64,000 nt of DNA from Actinomycetospora sp. NBRC 106375 (GTDB lineage Bacteria; Actinomycetota; Actinomycetes; Mycobacteriales; Pseudonocardiaceae): NCBI RefSeq assembly GCF_030269665.1, contig NZ_BSTS01000002.1, positions 391,060-455,059 of the forward strand, given 5' to 3'. The position numbers and the translations under genes are program-made. Below, piece by piece: positions 45,408 to 54,532 of the stretch; the stretch's first letter is position 1; each line of letters opens with the position of its first letter. A model generated the notes under the pieces. It saw only the letters and a program-made list of their open reading frames with translations, was not told the DNA's origin and did no database searches.

Positions 45408-46594
45408 CCCCCGAGCTGCGCCGCGCCCGCGTCGCGGTGATCGCGATGTTCGTCGTCAACGGGGCGACGTACAACAGCATCGTCCCGCGGTTCCCGACGC
45501 TGCGCGACGACCTCGGGCTGTCGAACGCGGCCCTGGGCACCGCGATCGCCGCCTTCCCCCTCGCGGCGCTGCTGTTCGGGATCCTCGCGGGCCCCCTCAT
45601 CGCCCGGGTCGGCAGCGGCCGGGCCGGCGCCGGGGTCGGGCTCGCCGGGGCGGTGCTGCTGCCCGCGGTGGCCCTGGCGCCGTCGTGGTTCGCGCTGGCC
45701 GCGGCGCTGTTCGTCCTCGGCCTGACCGACGCGTGGGCGGACGCGGCGATGAACGCGCACGGCCTGCGGGTGCAGACCGGCTACGGGCGCTCGATCGTCA
45801 ACGGCCTGCACGCGGTGTGGAGCGTGGCCGCGGTCGGCGCGGGCCTGCTCGGCGCCGCGGCCGCGGGGTTCGGGGTGCCGCTGCTCGTGCACCTCGGCTC
45901 CGTCGCGGCGGTGCTGGTCGTCGTCTCGCTGCTGGCGTGGCGGTGGGCCCTGCCGGGACCGGAGCCCGAGGCCGAGCACGACCCGGCCGACGACACCGCC
46001 GGCGGGCGGCGCGGCCCGATCCGCGCCGTGCTGGTGGCGGCCGGGCCGCTGCTCGCGCTGGCCGCGCTGCTCGTGGCCTCGGGCGGGATCGAGGACTCGG
46101 CGGCGTCGTGGGGCGCGATCTACGTGCGCGACGACCTCGGCGGCGGCGCGTTCGTCGCGGGCCTGCCGTTCGTCGCGTTCCAGACCTTCATGACGCTCGG
46201 GCGCCTCGCGGGCGACCGGGTCGTCGACCGCTTCGGTCCGGTCGCGGTGGCGCGCACCGGGGCGGCGCTGGCGGCGGTCGCCATGGGGACAGCGCTGCTC
46301 GTGGCCCACCCGGTCGCCGCCGTCACGGGGTATGCGCTGACCGGGCTCGGCGTGTCGACGCTGTTCCCCCTCGGGTTCGCCGCCGCCGGCCGCGTGCCCG
46401 GCGTGCGCCCCGGCGACGGCATCGCGGTGGTCGGGTGGCTCGCGCGGCTGGGCTTCCTGGTGTTCCCGCCGGTCATCGGCGCCGTCGCCGACCGGGTGTC
46501 CGTCGGCGCGGGGCTCGTGCTCGTGCCGATCTCCGCGGTCGTCGCGATCGTGCTGGCGGGGTCGCTGCGCCCGCGGGGGACACTGTCGCGGTGA
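45404..46594 (+). CDS. Major facilitator superfamily transporter
   Basis: 396 residues from GTG 45404, overlapping the upstream stop. Twelve hydrophobic segments are arranged in two halves with a charged loop of about 25 residues (PGPEPEAEHDPADDTAGG) between helices six and seven. The NGATYNSIVPRFPTLRDDLGLSNAALGTAIAAFP start and the GIEDSAASWGAIYVRDDLG loop belong to the YbjJ/FucP-like MFS group often annotated as fucose or drug permeases. Substrate unknown. The GTG of the next gene overlaps its stop. Confidence 0.88.
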   Translation: MTPELRRARVAVIAMFVVNGATYNSIVPRFPTLRDDLGLSNAALGTAIAAFPLAALLFGILAGPLIARVGSGRAGAGVGLAGAVLLPAVALAPSWFALAAALFVLGLTDAWADAAMNAHGLRVQTGYGRSIVNGLHAVWSVAAVGAGLLGAAAAGFGVPLLVHLGSVAAVLVVVSLLAWRWALPGPEPEAEHDPADDTAGGRRGPIRAVLVAAGPLLALAALLVASGGIEDSAASWGAIYVRDDLGGGAFVAGLPFVAFQTFMTLGRLAGDRVVDRFGPVAVARTGAALAAVAMGTALLVAHPVAAVTGYALTGLGVSTLFPLGFAAAGRVPGVRPGDGIAVVGWLARLGFLVFPPVIGAVADRVSVGAGLVLVPISAVVAIVLAGSLRPRGTLSR

Positions 46595-47163
46595 GCGATC
46601 TCGACGACGTCGTCAGCGCCCTGGTCGCGCCGCTCGATCCACTCGAGGACGCCGTCGCGGCGCTGGGCCGCGACGCGGGGCTGGTGGCGTGGTGGGGCAC
46701 CGACGTCGCGATCGAGGCGCTCCTCACCGGGTCGAGCTCCGCTCCGCTGCGTCTCCCGCCGCACCCGACCGACGCCGGCTGGACGCTGCTCGACGTCGGC
46801 GACGCGACGATGCTGCGCAACCGCGTCACCCGCCAGGACCTGTACCGCACCGGCGTCTCGCCGTTCCGGCGCGCGCTGGCCGGCCTGCTGCTCGACGACC
46901 TCGCGCTCGCCCCGACCTGGGCCGCCGACGTCCTCCTCACCCGCGCCGACGAGGACCGGCTGGGCGAGTGGATGCGCGCGCACCTGCGCCTGTCGACCGT
47001 GCTGCACCCCGACCGCAAGCTGCTCCTGGGCCCGGTGCGCGACGCGCTGGCGCCGGGGCTGCGCGAGGACGGCGCCACCGCCCGCGCCGCCCGCGACCGC
47101 TTCGCCGCCGCCGCCGGCCCCCGCCCCCACCGCGACCCCTCCGTCCCCTTCCAGCGTCCGTAG
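46591..47163 (+). CDS. GIY-YIG-like fold protein, degenerate
   Basis: 190 residues from GTG 46591. The pattern TMLRNRVTRQDLYRTGVSPFRRALAGLLL (core NRVTRQDLYRTGVSPFRRAL), followed by ADEDRLGEWMRAHLRLS, is like actinobacterial GIY-YIG family proteins in which an Arg-rich helix and a WM..HL motif follow the first strands. The GIY and YIG strands are replaced by TLLDVGDATML, so nuclease activity is doubtful. It closes the DUF2505/NERD/MFS operon. The assignment is by pattern only and could be wrong. Confidence 0.5.
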   Translation: MSDLDDVVSALVAPLDPLEDAVAALGRDAGLVAWWGTDVAIEALLTGSSSAPLRLPPHPTDAGWTLLDVGDATMLRNRVTRQDLYRTGVSPFRRALAGLLLDDLALAPTWAADVLLTRADEDRLGEWMRAHLRLSTVLHPDRKLLLGPVRDALAPGLREDGATARAARDRFAAAAGPRPHRDPSVPFQRP

Positions 47164-47167
47164 CCAT

Positions 47168-47207
47168 GTGAGCAGTTGGCGCCCCCATCGGGGCGCCAAC
47201 TGCTCAC
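47168..47207. repeat. Palindromic intergenic element, copy 3 (perfect)
   Basis: GTGAGCAGTTGGCGCCCC (47168-47185) pairs with its exact complement (47190-47207) around loop CATC. The arms are identical to copy 2, 22.6 kb away. It lies between convergent genes and supplies the stop codon of the DksA-like gene on the minus strand. Confidence 0.9.
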
Positions 47208-47536
47208 GTACGACGGTCGGCGCAGCGCACGCAGGTGCGGGCGGCGGGGCGGGCCTCGAGGCGTTCGGCGGCGATCGGGCGCCCGCAGCGCTCGCAGGCC
47301 CCGTACGTGCCGGCGTCGACGCGCGCCCGGGCGGCGTCGACCTCGGCGAGGTCGTGGCGCGCGGCGGCGAGGAGGGCGGCGACCTGGGCGCGGTCGTAGG
47401 CGATCGTCTGGCCCTCGGGGTCGTGCTCGTCGTCGCCCGAGCTCGCCGAGGCCGTCTCGACGATCTCCGCGAGCTGGGCCTCCAGCGCCGCGATGCGCGC
47501 GACCGCGTCGTCGCGCGCCCCGTCGAGCCCGCTCAC
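47204..47536 (-). CDS. DksA/TraR-type zinc-finger protein
   Basis: 110 residues from GTG 47536, overlapping the lipid-kinase-like gene by GTGA. A coiled-coil first half (DDAVARIAALEAQLAEIVE, then VAALLAAARHDLAEVDAARARVDAGTYG) leads to the C4 zinc finger CERCGRPI...CVRC. DksA-type proteins enter the RNA polymerase secondary channel; the tip Asp-x-x-Asp-Ala signature of true DksA is not evident, so it may be a TraR-like relative. The stop TGA lies in the arm of the palindrome. Confidence 0.85.
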   Translation of the reverse strand: MSGLDGARDDAVARIAALEAQLAEIVETASASSGDDEHDPEGQTIAYDRAQVAALLAAARHDLAEVDAARARVDAGTYGACERCGRPIAAERLEARPAARTCVRCADRRT

Positions 47537-48438
47537 ACCACGGTCGGCAGGGCCCGCGGGGCGATCTCGACGGTCACGCCGCGGTCGGACCCCAGGTCGA
47601 GCACCTCGCCGTCGAGCTGCACCGGCAGCGGCGAGCGGGTGCGGAACGCGAAGCGGTCGGTGCGCGGCTGCGGGCCCAGACCGCCGACGGCCGCCCGCAC
47701 CGCGTACGCCAGCAGCCGCAGCTTCGAGCGGTGCGGCAGCGTGACGACCTCGAACAGCCCGTCGGCCGGGTCGCCGTCCGAGAGCGTCACGTACTTCGCC
47801 ATCTCCGTGGTGTTGGCGAGGATCAGGCTGTCGAAGCGCCGCTCGCCCTCGCCTTCCACGTCCACCGCGAACGGCCGGAACCGGGAGAACGCGCGCACCG
47901 TGGTGACGATCTCGCGCACCGAGCCCTTGCCGCCGCGCTCGAGCTCGAGGGCGACGGTCGGGGTGATGCCGAGCCCCAGGTAGGAGTGCGCCCAGCGCGG
48001 CGCGTCGCCGTCCACCGACACCCGCAGCAGGTCGAGGTGCTGGAGCCGGGCCGCGGCGATGGCGTCGACGAGGGGGCGCTCGCGGGTCGCGCGGCGGTGG
48101 TCGTTGGCGTTGCCGGCCGGCAGCACCGCGGCCGGGGCGGCCGCCACCGTGCCGTCGCCGGCGGCCATCACGCCCTGGACGACCTCGTGGTAGCCGCCGT
48201 CCCCGCTGACCGAGACCACCAGCGTGCGGCCCGCCCGGGCCTCCTCCTCGGCGATGACGCGGGCGTGCCCGGCGTACTCGGTGGCCTTCAGAGCGACCGC
48301 CAGCTGCGGCGCCGTCTCCTCCAGCGTGGCGCGGCACCGGCGGGCGCGCTGCTCGCCGTCGCCGCTGCTCTGCGGGTTGTAGACGAGCACGACCCGGTCG
48401 TAGGCGGGCATCGGGGACGGTTCGGACGGCACGGCCAC
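47533..48438 (-). CDS. Diacylglycerol-kinase catalytic-domain protein
   Basis: 301 residues from GTG 48438 (ATG 48411 is in frame and would give MPAYDRVVLVYNP). VVLVYNPQSSGDG, VVSVSGDGGYHEVVQGVM and LPAGNANDHRR match the nucleotide- and lipid-binding motifs of DagK/YegS lipid kinases. The C-terminal beta-sandwich with PVQLDGEVLDLGSDR is also typical. It should phosphorylate a lipid such as diacylglycerol, a sphingoid base or a menaquinone-related alcohol. The conserved GDGT is GDGG here. A TACGCT box 6 bases upstream suggests leaderless transcription. Confidence 0.85.
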   Translation of the reverse strand: MAVPSEPSPMPAYDRVVLVYNPQSSGDGEQRARRCRATLEETAPQLAVALKATEYAGHARVIAEEEARAGRTLVVSVSGDGGYHEVVQGVMAAGDGTVAAAPAAVLPAGNANDHRRATRERPLVDAIAAARLQHLDLLRVSVDGDAPRWAHSYLGLGITPTVALELERGGKGSVREIVTTVRAFSRFRPFAVDVEGEGERRFDSLILANTTEMAKYVTLSDGDPADGLFEVVTLPHRSKLRLLAYAVRAAVGGLGPQPRTDRFAFRTRSPLPVQLDGEVLDLGSDRGVTVEIAPRALPTVV

Positions 48439-48444
48439 CCGTGC

Positions 48445-48450
48445 AGCGTA
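48445..48450 (-). promoter_or_regulatory. Leaderless-type -10 box (TACGCT) of the lipid-kinase-like gene
   Basis: On the minus strand TACGCT is followed by 6 bases and then GTG 48438. It lies in the 18-base gap after the HAD gene, so the kinase/DksA-like pair can be expressed separately. Confidence 0.45.
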
Positions 48451-48456
48451 CGACGG

Positions 48457-49116
48457 TCAGCGCAGCGCGAGGACGACCTCGACGGCCTCCGGCAGCGTGG
48501 CGACCGCCGGGGCGACGGTCCGCAGATCGGCCTCGTGGTGGGTGGAGTGCTCCGCGACGAGCACGCAGGCGCTGCCGACCGCGGCCGTCGCGGCCGCGTC
48601 GTCGAGCGTGTCGCCGACCAGCACGACCCGCGCGGGATCCAGGCCGAGGGTGTCGAGGTGCCTCGCGAGCGCGTCGGCCTTGCTGCGCCCGTCGTGGTGG
48701 TGGTCGCCGTCGACGCGGGCGAACCAGTCGTGCAGCCCGCGGCGCCCGAGGGTCGCGTGGAGCTCGTCGTGGGCGAGCATGCTCAGGACCGACTGGCCGA
48801 ACCCGGCACCCGCGAACCGCTCCAAGGCGTCCCGCGCCCCGTCCGCCAGCGGCAGCGTTGGCTCGGCGCCCCGGTAGTGCTCGCCGAACACCGCGTTCAG
48901 GCGCGCCCACTCGTCGTCGGGGACCTCCCGGCCGACGAGGTCGGCGTAGAACGCCCGCAGCGGGCGCCGGAACGTCGACCGGTAGCGCTCGAGGTCCAGC
49001 GACGACGCCGCGCCGACGGCCTCCAGGCTGGCGTTGGAGGCGTCGACGACCGCGTGCACGTCGGCGAGCAACGTGCCGTTCCAGTCCCAGACGACGTGGT
49101 CGACCACGGATCCCAT
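48457..49116 (-). CDS. HAD-family hydrolase (phosphoglycolate-phosphatase-like)
   Basis: 219 residues from ATG 49116. HAD motifs: I VWDWNGTLLADV with the nucleophile Asp, II VLSM, III the Lys in GRSKADALARHL, IV VLVGDTLDDAAAT. The helical cap between motifs I and II is the usual Gph-like one. It dephosphorylates a small phosphate ester; a housecleaning role against phosphoglycolate is one option. It begins 6 bases after the CinA-like gene, so the two are co-expressed. Confidence 0.9.
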   Translation of the reverse strand: MGSVVDHVVWDWNGTLLADVHAVVDASNASLEAVGAASSLDLERYRSTFRRPLRAFYADLVGREVPDDEWARLNAVFGEHYRGAEPTLPLADGARDALERFAGAGFGQSVLSMLAHDELHATLGRRGLHDWFARVDGDHHHDGRSKADALARHLDTLGLDPARVVLVGDTLDDAAATAAVGSACVLVAEHSTHHEADLRTVAPAVATLPEAVEVVLALR

Positions 49117-49122
49117 GATCCG

Positions 49123-49593
49123 CTACCGGTCGAGGTGGTCCAGCAACGCCTGCAGTGACCGCACGCGCGTGTGCCGCAGGACGTCGTGCGGGTCGTCGGA
49201 GTCGGTCTGCTCGAGCCACGTTTCGGTGTCGCCGCGGTCGGTGACCGCGAACCAGACCGTGCCCGGGGGCTGGTCGTCCTGCGGTTCCGGACCGCCGGCC
49301 CCGCTGACGGCCAGCGTCAGGTCCGCACCGAGCAGGTCGGCGGCCTTCTCGGCCATCGTCCGCACCGCGGGCTCCGAGACGACGGGGCCGTCGGGCACGC
49401 CGAGCGCGCCGTGCTTCGTCGTCCGGTCGTAGGCGACGACGCCGCCGCGGAACCACTCGCTGGAGCCCGGCGAGGCCGCCAGGTCACTGCACACCAGCCC
49501 GCCCGTCAGCGATTCGACGACCGCCAGCCGACGCCCGTCCCGGGACGCCACCTGCGACACCGACCGCGCGAGCTCCTCCGGATCCTCCGACAC
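49123..49593 (-). CDS. cinA: CinA C-terminal domain protein (NMN deamidase-like)
   Basis: 156 residues from GTG 49593, with GAGGAGG upstream. AVVESLTGGLVCSDLAASPGSS, FRGGVVAYDRTTKHGALGV, EKAADLLGADLTLAVSGAGGP and PPGTVWFAVT match the stand-alone PncC/CinA C-terminal domain, which deamidates nicotinamide mononucleotide to recycle pyridine nucleotides. There is no N-terminal MoCF domain. The open frame upstream belongs to a shadow of the copper ATPase. It lies 59 bases after the ATPase and heads the CinA/HAD pair. Confidence 0.9.
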   Translation of the reverse strand: MSEDPEELARSVSQVASRDGRRLAVVESLTGGLVCSDLAASPGSSEWFRGGVVAYDRTTKHGALGVPDGPVVSEPAVRTMAEKAADLLGADLTLAVSGAGGPEPQDDQPPGTVWFAVTDRGDTETWLEQTDSDDPHDVLRHTRVRSLQALLDHLDR

Positions 49594-49652
49594 CGTGCAC
49601 CTCCTCGTGCGCCGCCGAACGGCGTTGCCGATCGGGGCACGGAGGAAACGCG

Positions 49653-52043
49653 TCAGGGACGGAAGCGGCGCAGGCGCAGGCTGTTGCCGACGACGAAGAC
49701 GCTCGAGAGCGCCATCGTCACGCCCGCGATCATGGGGTTGAGCAGCCCCGCGACCGCGAGCGGCAGGGCGGCGACGTTGTAGGCGAACGCCCAGAAGAGG
49801 TTGCCCCGGATCGTGCCCAGGGCCCGGCGGGCCAGGCGCAGCGCGTCGGGCACCGCGCGCAGGTCGTCGCGGACGAGGGTGACGTCGCCGGCCTCGATGG
49901 CCATCGCCGTCCCCGTGCCCATGGCGACGCCGAGGTCGGACTGCGCGAGCGCGGCCGCGTCGTTGACGCCGTCGCCGACCATCGCGACCGTCGCCCCGTT
50001 CTCCTGCAGGCGCCGGACCTCGTCGGCCTTCTCGGTGGGCAGCACCTCCGCGACGACGTCGCCCGGGTCGATGCCGACCTCGGCGGCCACGGACCGCGCG
50101 GCGGCGGGGTTGTCGCCGGTCAGCAGCACCGGGCGCAGGCCGCGCGCCCGCATCTCGGCGACGGCCTCGGCCGAGCCCTCGCGGACGGTGTCGGCGACGG
50201 CGAGCACGGCCCGCGCCCGCAGCGTCCCGGACCCGTCGTCCCAGGCCACGACCACCGTCGTCGCGCCCCGCGCGGCGGCGTCGTCCAGGGCCGCGTCCAG
50301 CTCGGACGCCAGCGGGACGCGCCACTCGTCGAACAGACGCCGGCGCCCCGCCAGCACGCGGGTGCCGTCGACGGTGCCGACCACGCCCAGCCCGTCGAGG
50401 GCCTCGACGTCGGCGACGCCGGCCCGCTCGACGTACTCCGGCACCTCGTCGCGGGCGGCCGCCGCGATCGCGCGCGCGACCGGGTGCTCGAGGCGCGCCT
50501 CGAGGGCGCCGACGCGGGCGAGGACCTCGTCGCGCCCGACGCCGCCCGTCGTCGCCAGCCCCCGGAGGGTCATGCGACCGGTGGTCACCGTGCCGGTCTT
50601 GTCCAGAACGATCGTGTCGACCCGCCGCGTGGACTCGAGCACCTCGGGCCCGCGCAGCAGGATCCCGAGCTGGGCGCCGCGGCCGGTCGCGACGGCGAGC
50701 GCCGTCGGGGTCGCGAGCCCGAGCGCGCAGGGGCACGCGACGACGAGGACGGCCATCCCCGCGGCGACCGCGAAGCCCCAGCCCTCGCCGGAGACGCCCC
50801 AGAACAGCAGCGTGAACAGCGCCACGAGCATCACGACGGGCACGAAGAACGCCGAGATGCGGTCGGCCAGCCGCTGGATGGCGGTCTTGCCCTCCTGCGC
50901 CTCCTGGACGCGGCGCGCCATCCGCGCCCACTGGGTGTCGCCGGCGGCGCGGGTGGTCTCGACGACGACGCGGGCGGTCTCGTTGCGGGTGCCCGCGAGC
51001 ACCTCGGCGCCGGACTCGATGTCGATCGGGGTGGACTCGCCGGTCATGGCGCCGGCGTCGACGCTGGACCGGCCCTCGACGACGCGCCCGTCGAGCGGGA
51101 ACGGCTCGCCCGCGGCGACCGCGACCCGGTCCCCGGGCTGGACCCGGTCGACGGGGACCGGCAGCTCACGGGCGCCCGCGACGACCCGCGCCTCGAGCGC
51201 CGGCGGAGTCATCAGCGCCGCCGACACCCCGAGGGCCCGCCGCCGCCCGCGGCGCTCGATCCAGCGCCCCAGCAGCGCCGCCGTCGTGATCGCGGCCGCG
51301 GTCTCCAGGTAGATCGTGCGGGAGCCGTCGAACTGGTCGGGCTGGGGGACGAGGTAGATGCCGTGGCGCATGCCGCCCAGGCCCGCGCCGCCGAAGAAGA
51401 GCGTCCACAGCGACCAGCCGAAGGCCGCGAGCGTGCCCACCGAGACCAGCGTGTCCATCGTCGCCGAGAGATGACGCAGGTGCCGTGCGGCGGCGCTGTG
51501 GAAGCGCCACCCGCCCCAGATCACCACCGGCGCGGCGAGCACCAGGCAGAACCACTGCCAGTACCGGAACTGCCAGGCGGGGTTCATCGACACGGCGATG
51601 ATCGGCAGCGTGAGGGCCAGGCACACCAGTGCGCGGTGGCGCAGAACGCCGATCTCGGGGTCGGGCGGCGCCTCGGCCGCCGTGCCCGACGCCGGCGTCG
51701 CGGCCGCGTGCCCGGCGGCGCCCTCGGGCGCCGGGCGGGGTGCCGGGAGGGCCGGGTCGGGCGCTCCGGGGGTCGCCGCGGGCACGAGCGGCGCGGCGGG
51801 GGCGGCACCGAAGCCGAGCCCGGTGACAGCCGCGACGAGCTCGGCGGGGTCCTGTTCGGGCGGGTGGGTGACCCGCGCGCGGCCCGAGGCGTAGTTCACG
51901 CTCGCCTCGACGCCGGGCAGCCGGCCCAGCTTCTTCTGGATCCGTGCGGCGCACGTCCCGCAGGTCATGCCGGTGACGGCCAGCTCCGTCGTCACCGTCG
52001 GGGTCCCGGACGGCCCCGCGTGATCCGCGACGTCGGTCGCCAC
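49653..52043 (-). CDS. copA: Copper-translocating P1B-type ATPase
   Basis: 796 residues from GTG 52043, with GGGAGGTGG upstream. One heavy-metal-associated domain (MTCGTCAARI) is followed by an unusual Ala/Pro-rich linker of about 60 residues, eight membrane helices, the TGES phosphatase motif (GAMTGESTPID), the CPC permeation motif in VVACPCALGLATPTALA, the phosphorylated Asp in LDKTGTVTTGRMT, an HP motif (LEHPVAR), and GDGVNDAAAL. The CPC and terminal helix pattern (YNVAALPLAVAG, MALSSVFVVGNSLRL) point to Cu(I) export. No copper chaperone or regulator gene is adjacent. Confidence 0.95.
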   Translation of the reverse strand: MATDVADHAGPSGTPTVTTELAVTGMTCGTCAARIQKKLGRLPGVEASVNYASGRARVTHPPEQDPAELVAAVTGLGFGAAPAAPLVPAATPGAPDPALPAPRPAPEGAAGHAAATPASGTAAEAPPDPEIGVLRHRALVCLALTLPIIAVSMNPAWQFRYWQWFCLVLAAPVVIWGGWRFHSAAARHLRHLSATMDTLVSVGTLAAFGWSLWTLFFGGAGLGGMRHGIYLVPQPDQFDGSRTIYLETAAAITTAALLGRWIERRGRRRALGVSAALMTPPALEARVVAGARELPVPVDRVQPGDRVAVAAGEPFPLDGRVVEGRSSVDAGAMTGESTPIDIESGAEVLAGTRNETARVVVETTRAAGDTQWARMARRVQEAQEGKTAIQRLADRISAFFVPVVMLVALFTLLFWGVSGEGWGFAVAAGMAVLVVACPCALGLATPTALAVATGRGAQLGILLRGPEVLESTRRVDTIVLDKTGTVTTGRMTLRGLATTGGVGRDEVLARVGALEARLEHPVARAIAAAARDEVPEYVERAGVADVEALDGLGVVGTVDGTRVLAGRRRLFDEWRVPLASELDAALDDAAARGATTVVVAWDDGSGTLRARAVLAVADTVREGSAEAVAEMRARGLRPVLLTGDNPAAARSVAAEVGIDPGDVVAEVLPTEKADEVRRLQENGATVAMVGDGVNDAAALAQSDLGVAMGTGTAMAIEAGDVTLVRDDLRAVPDALRLARRALGTIRGNLFWAFAYNVAALPLAVAGLLNPMIAGVTMALSSVFVVGNSLRLRRFRP

Positions 52044-52217
52044 GCCGCCACCTCCCCGGTCTGGTCGTCGGTCGACGGCGCGACGCTAGGGGTCACCTCC
52101 GCGCGGGCGCCGGGAGCTGAGAACCCCCGACGGCCCGTCCGACGACCGCTCCCTTCGGGCACGACGAGCGGTCGACGGGTAGCCCGGATGGCGTAGCACA
52201 CGTTCTCAGCCGCGGCG

Positions 52218-52244
52218 GTGTCGACCGAGGTGACGATCGGGTAG
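52218..52244 (+). promoter_or_regulatory. Possible SigB-type promoter for the CsbD gene
   Basis: GTGTCG (52218-52223) and GGGTAG (52239-52244) are 15 bases apart, close to the GTTT-N15-GGGTA form of general-stress sigma promoters. csbD genes are general-stress genes in other Gram-positive bacteria. Confidence 0.4.
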
Positions 52245-52285
52245 GCCCGCGCCCGACCGAGGACCACCGACCGCAGGAGGCACCC

Positions 52286-52495
52286 ATGGCGGAGGACACC
52301 GGCGCCGAGGACCTGAAGGGCCGCGCCAAGGAGGCCGTCGGCGCCATCACGGGCCAGGACGACTGGGCCCGCGAGGGCAAGGAGCAGCAGAAGAAGGCCG
52401 ACGCCGAGGACACCGCCCGCCAGAAGGAGGCGGAGGCCCAGAAGGCCCGCGCCGAGGCGGACAAGAAGGAAGCCGACCAGAAGAAGCACCAGTAG
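52286..52495 (+). CDS. CsbD-like general stress protein
   Basis: 69 residues from ATG 52286, with AGGAGG 5 bases upstream. EDLKGRAKEAVGAITGQDDWAREGK is the CsbD domain; the Lys/Glu/Ala-rich remainder (QKKADAEDTARQKEAEAQKA) is a single charged helix. Such proteins accumulate in general stress and are thought to be disordered or helical protectants. It is monocistronic, divergent from copA, with a SigB-like promoter candidate upstream. Confidence 0.9.
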   Translation: MAEDTGAEDLKGRAKEAVGAITGQDDWAREGKEQQKKADAEDTARQKEAEAQKARAEADKKEADQKKHQ

Positions 52496-52636
52496 TCGGC
52501 GACATCCCGCACACGGCCCCGGACCGGCACGACGCCGGTACCGGGGCCGTCGTGTGTCCGGGGGACCGCGCGGCGTAACGACCGTGATCGCCACACCGAT
52601 GCCCGTGCGTCACACCGGGTCGTCGGAGGAGCAGCA

Positions 52637-52900
52637 GTGACGGTGCTCGTCGTCCTGAGTGCGGTGGTCCTGGGGATCGTCGCCGGGTTCGAGCTGCGGT
52701 TCGTCGGCCTCTGGCTGCTGGTGCGCCTGGCCGACGCGGTCGAGGGCGCCGACCCGCGCGACCACCGCCACTACGGCGACTTCCGCCGGGTGATGGACGA
52801 ACGCGGCGTCGCCGGGCTGGACCTCGCGTGGCGCTCGGAGCCCGACGCCCGCGGGCGGGCCGCCGACCGTCCCGACTGGCAGCTCCACAGCGGGTTCTGA
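52637..52900 (+). CDS. Small protein with one N-terminal membrane segment
   Basis: 87 residues from GTG 52637, with CGGAGGA upstream. VLVVLSAVVLGIVAGF forms a hydrophobic start, followed by a Leu-rich amphipathic part and a charged tail (DPRDHRHYGDFRRVMDERGV). No family is recognised. It follows the csbD gene by 141 bases and may be expressed separately. It ends about 185 bases before a hairpin that could terminate it. Confidence 0.6.
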   Translation: MTVLVVLSAVVLGIVAGFELRFVGLWLLVRLADAVEGADPRDHRHYGDFRRVMDERGVAGLDLAWRSEPDARGRAADRPDWQLHSGF

Positions 52901-53084
52901 CGTTAGGGGCGGCCGCCGCGTGGGGTACATCGCGGCCAGGCTGACCGGATGCCCGCGGGCTGATCGTCGGCTCAGGTCCCGCCGGTTCCCTGTCATGAGC
53001 CGGCGGGGCCGCCCGACGCCTCCCGCGTCGGCCCGTCACCCGATCGGCGACCGCCCGTGTCGTCTTTCGGCACGGACACACCGA

Positions 53085-53112
53085 CGGGCCGCACCCTGCC
53101 CGGTGCGGCCCG
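53085..53112. terminator. Hairpin between convergent small membrane-protein genes
   Basis: CGGGCCGCACC (53085-53095) pairs with GGTGCGGCCCG (53102-53112) around CTGCCC. It lies in the roughly 320-base gap 52901-53224, which otherwise shows no gene, and could end transcripts from either side. Confidence 0.55.
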
Positions 53113-53224
53113 CCGGCTCGTCGCTCGCGCGACCTGCCCGGTAAGTCGCGCCGGCGATCACGGGCGTTAGTCCACGTCCGGGTGAAGCGCTCCCGTCCCG
53201 CGTCACGACGAGCGGGGGTCGGCG

Positions 53225-53503
53225 TCACGCCACGGCGTTGCGCCGGCGGCGGTAGGCACCGCCCCAGGCGTGGCTCGCGAGATCGGCGAACACGGCGATC
53301 GCGAGCCAGATCCAGTCCGGCCCGACGACGCCGCCCGGCGCGACGAGCATGTACATCAACGTCGTCCACGGAAGCAGCAGGAAGCCGAGGATCGGCCACA
53401 GCAGCGTCCCGAAGGTGACGCTCCACTGCAGCGGGGCGAGCAGCCACCACACGACGATCACGAAGCGCGGGCCGAAGACCAGCAAGAGGATGAGCAGGCA
53501 CAC
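53225..53503 (-). CDS. Small membrane protein
   Basis: About 92 residues from GTG 53503; the frame is open to 53593 but the upstream part is Pro/Arg-rich and unlike the rest. Three hydrophobic helices are seen: VCLLILLLVFGPRFVIVVWW, a segment around FGTLLWPILGFLLLPWTTLM, and DWIWLAIAVFADLASHA. The tail GGAYRRRRNAVA is basic. Similar proteins are scattered through actinobacteria without assigned function. TATCAC lies 6 bases before the GTG, so it could be leaderless. Confidence 0.65.
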   Translation of the reverse strand: MCLLILLLVFGPRFVIVVWWLLAPLQWSVTFGTLLWPILGFLLLPWTTLMYMLVAPGGVVGPDWIWLAIAVFADLASHAWGGAYRRRRNAVA

Positions 53504-54532
53504 GCTGCGGTGATAGCAAGCGGCACGGGACCGCGTCCCCACCCGCAGAGGATGATCCGTGGGGTCTGGCGGCCGTTCTACCAGCGCCGACACGGAGCGC
53601 TACGCGGACCAGTGCGAGGTGACCCGACCGGGGGTGGGGAGTGGGACGGTTGCTCCGTTCGGCACCGCGGAACTCCACGGAAGCACGAACGGACCCGACG
53701 TGCGCCACGCCGCCACCGAGCCGTGGACCGTGGCAGCGCCGGCTCGGGGCCCGGCGACTTGAAGGACGCCGGCGGGCCCAGGGGGGAGCGTGCCCGGTGG
53801 CGACCACAACGGTCGAACAGATCGATGGCGGCGTGGACGCCCATCCGATTCCTCGCGGCGCGCCGGTCCAAACCGCGGAATCCCGCGGACGACGCTCCCG
53901 CCGCCGAACCGCCGGAATCCGTCGCCGAACGGCGCGGTGAGGTCACGCCAGCAGGGTCCCCGGAGCCGGCTCGTAGGGCGCGAAGAAGTCGTTCGCGCTC
54001 GCCCCAACCAGGGTGAGCACCAGCGCGGGTACCGCGACGCCGTCGATCTGTTCGCGGACGACGTCGGCGTGCCGGGCGTACTCCTCGAGCAGGTGCACCA
54101 GGTAGTAGCTAGGCCGCCAGGGCTCGCCGTGGGGTCGGACGATAATCCGCGCCGCTACGAGTCGGCCTGGACGGCGAGAGTCTCGCAGATCAGCTCGGTC
54201 GGATCGATGTTCAGACCGGCTGCTGCGCAGCCCCGGGCCGCCACCTCCGGCTGCCCCCGGCGCGTGGCGCCCGCCCAGGGTCACCGAGCCGGCCTCATGG
54301 CGTGCTGCTCACCGCTCGCGATGTGTCGTGGCGTTCCTTCGGCCCGCAGGCCGCGGTGACGTCGCTGTCCCATCGTCGCGGCCAGCATCCACAGACCGGC
54401 GCCCACCGCCAGAGCCTGCAGCCCCTCGCGGGCATCCCCAGCGATCTCCCCCACGCGAGGCTGACCTGCTCGGGCAACGCCGGCGCCGGCGAGCCCATGT
54501 CCCCACCGGGCACAAGAGGGCAACCTCGTGGC
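53504..54532. other. About 1 kb with no intact gene
   Basis: The frames here are short, lack family patterns and conflict with each other. The only recognisable coding trace is the DinB-like fragment listed separately. The base composition is a little lower in GC than the flanks. It marks the start of the accessory region. Confidence 0.6.
53943..54125 (-). pseudogene. C-terminal fragment of a DinB/DUF664 protein
   Basis: About 60 residues before the stop include RPSYYLVHLLEEYARHADVV and REQIDGV. This is the C-terminal helix of DUF664/DinB proteins, usually written as [24 protein letters not shown]. The metal-site His is present, but nothing matching the rest of the domain is found upstream. 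It is a decayed remnant. Confidence 0.65.

Noticed and set aside
53641..54359. Several overlapping 100-250-codon frames in the 53.6-54.4 kb stretch
   Set aside because: None shows a family pattern or ribosome site; only the short DinB-like fragment on the minus strand is recognisable.
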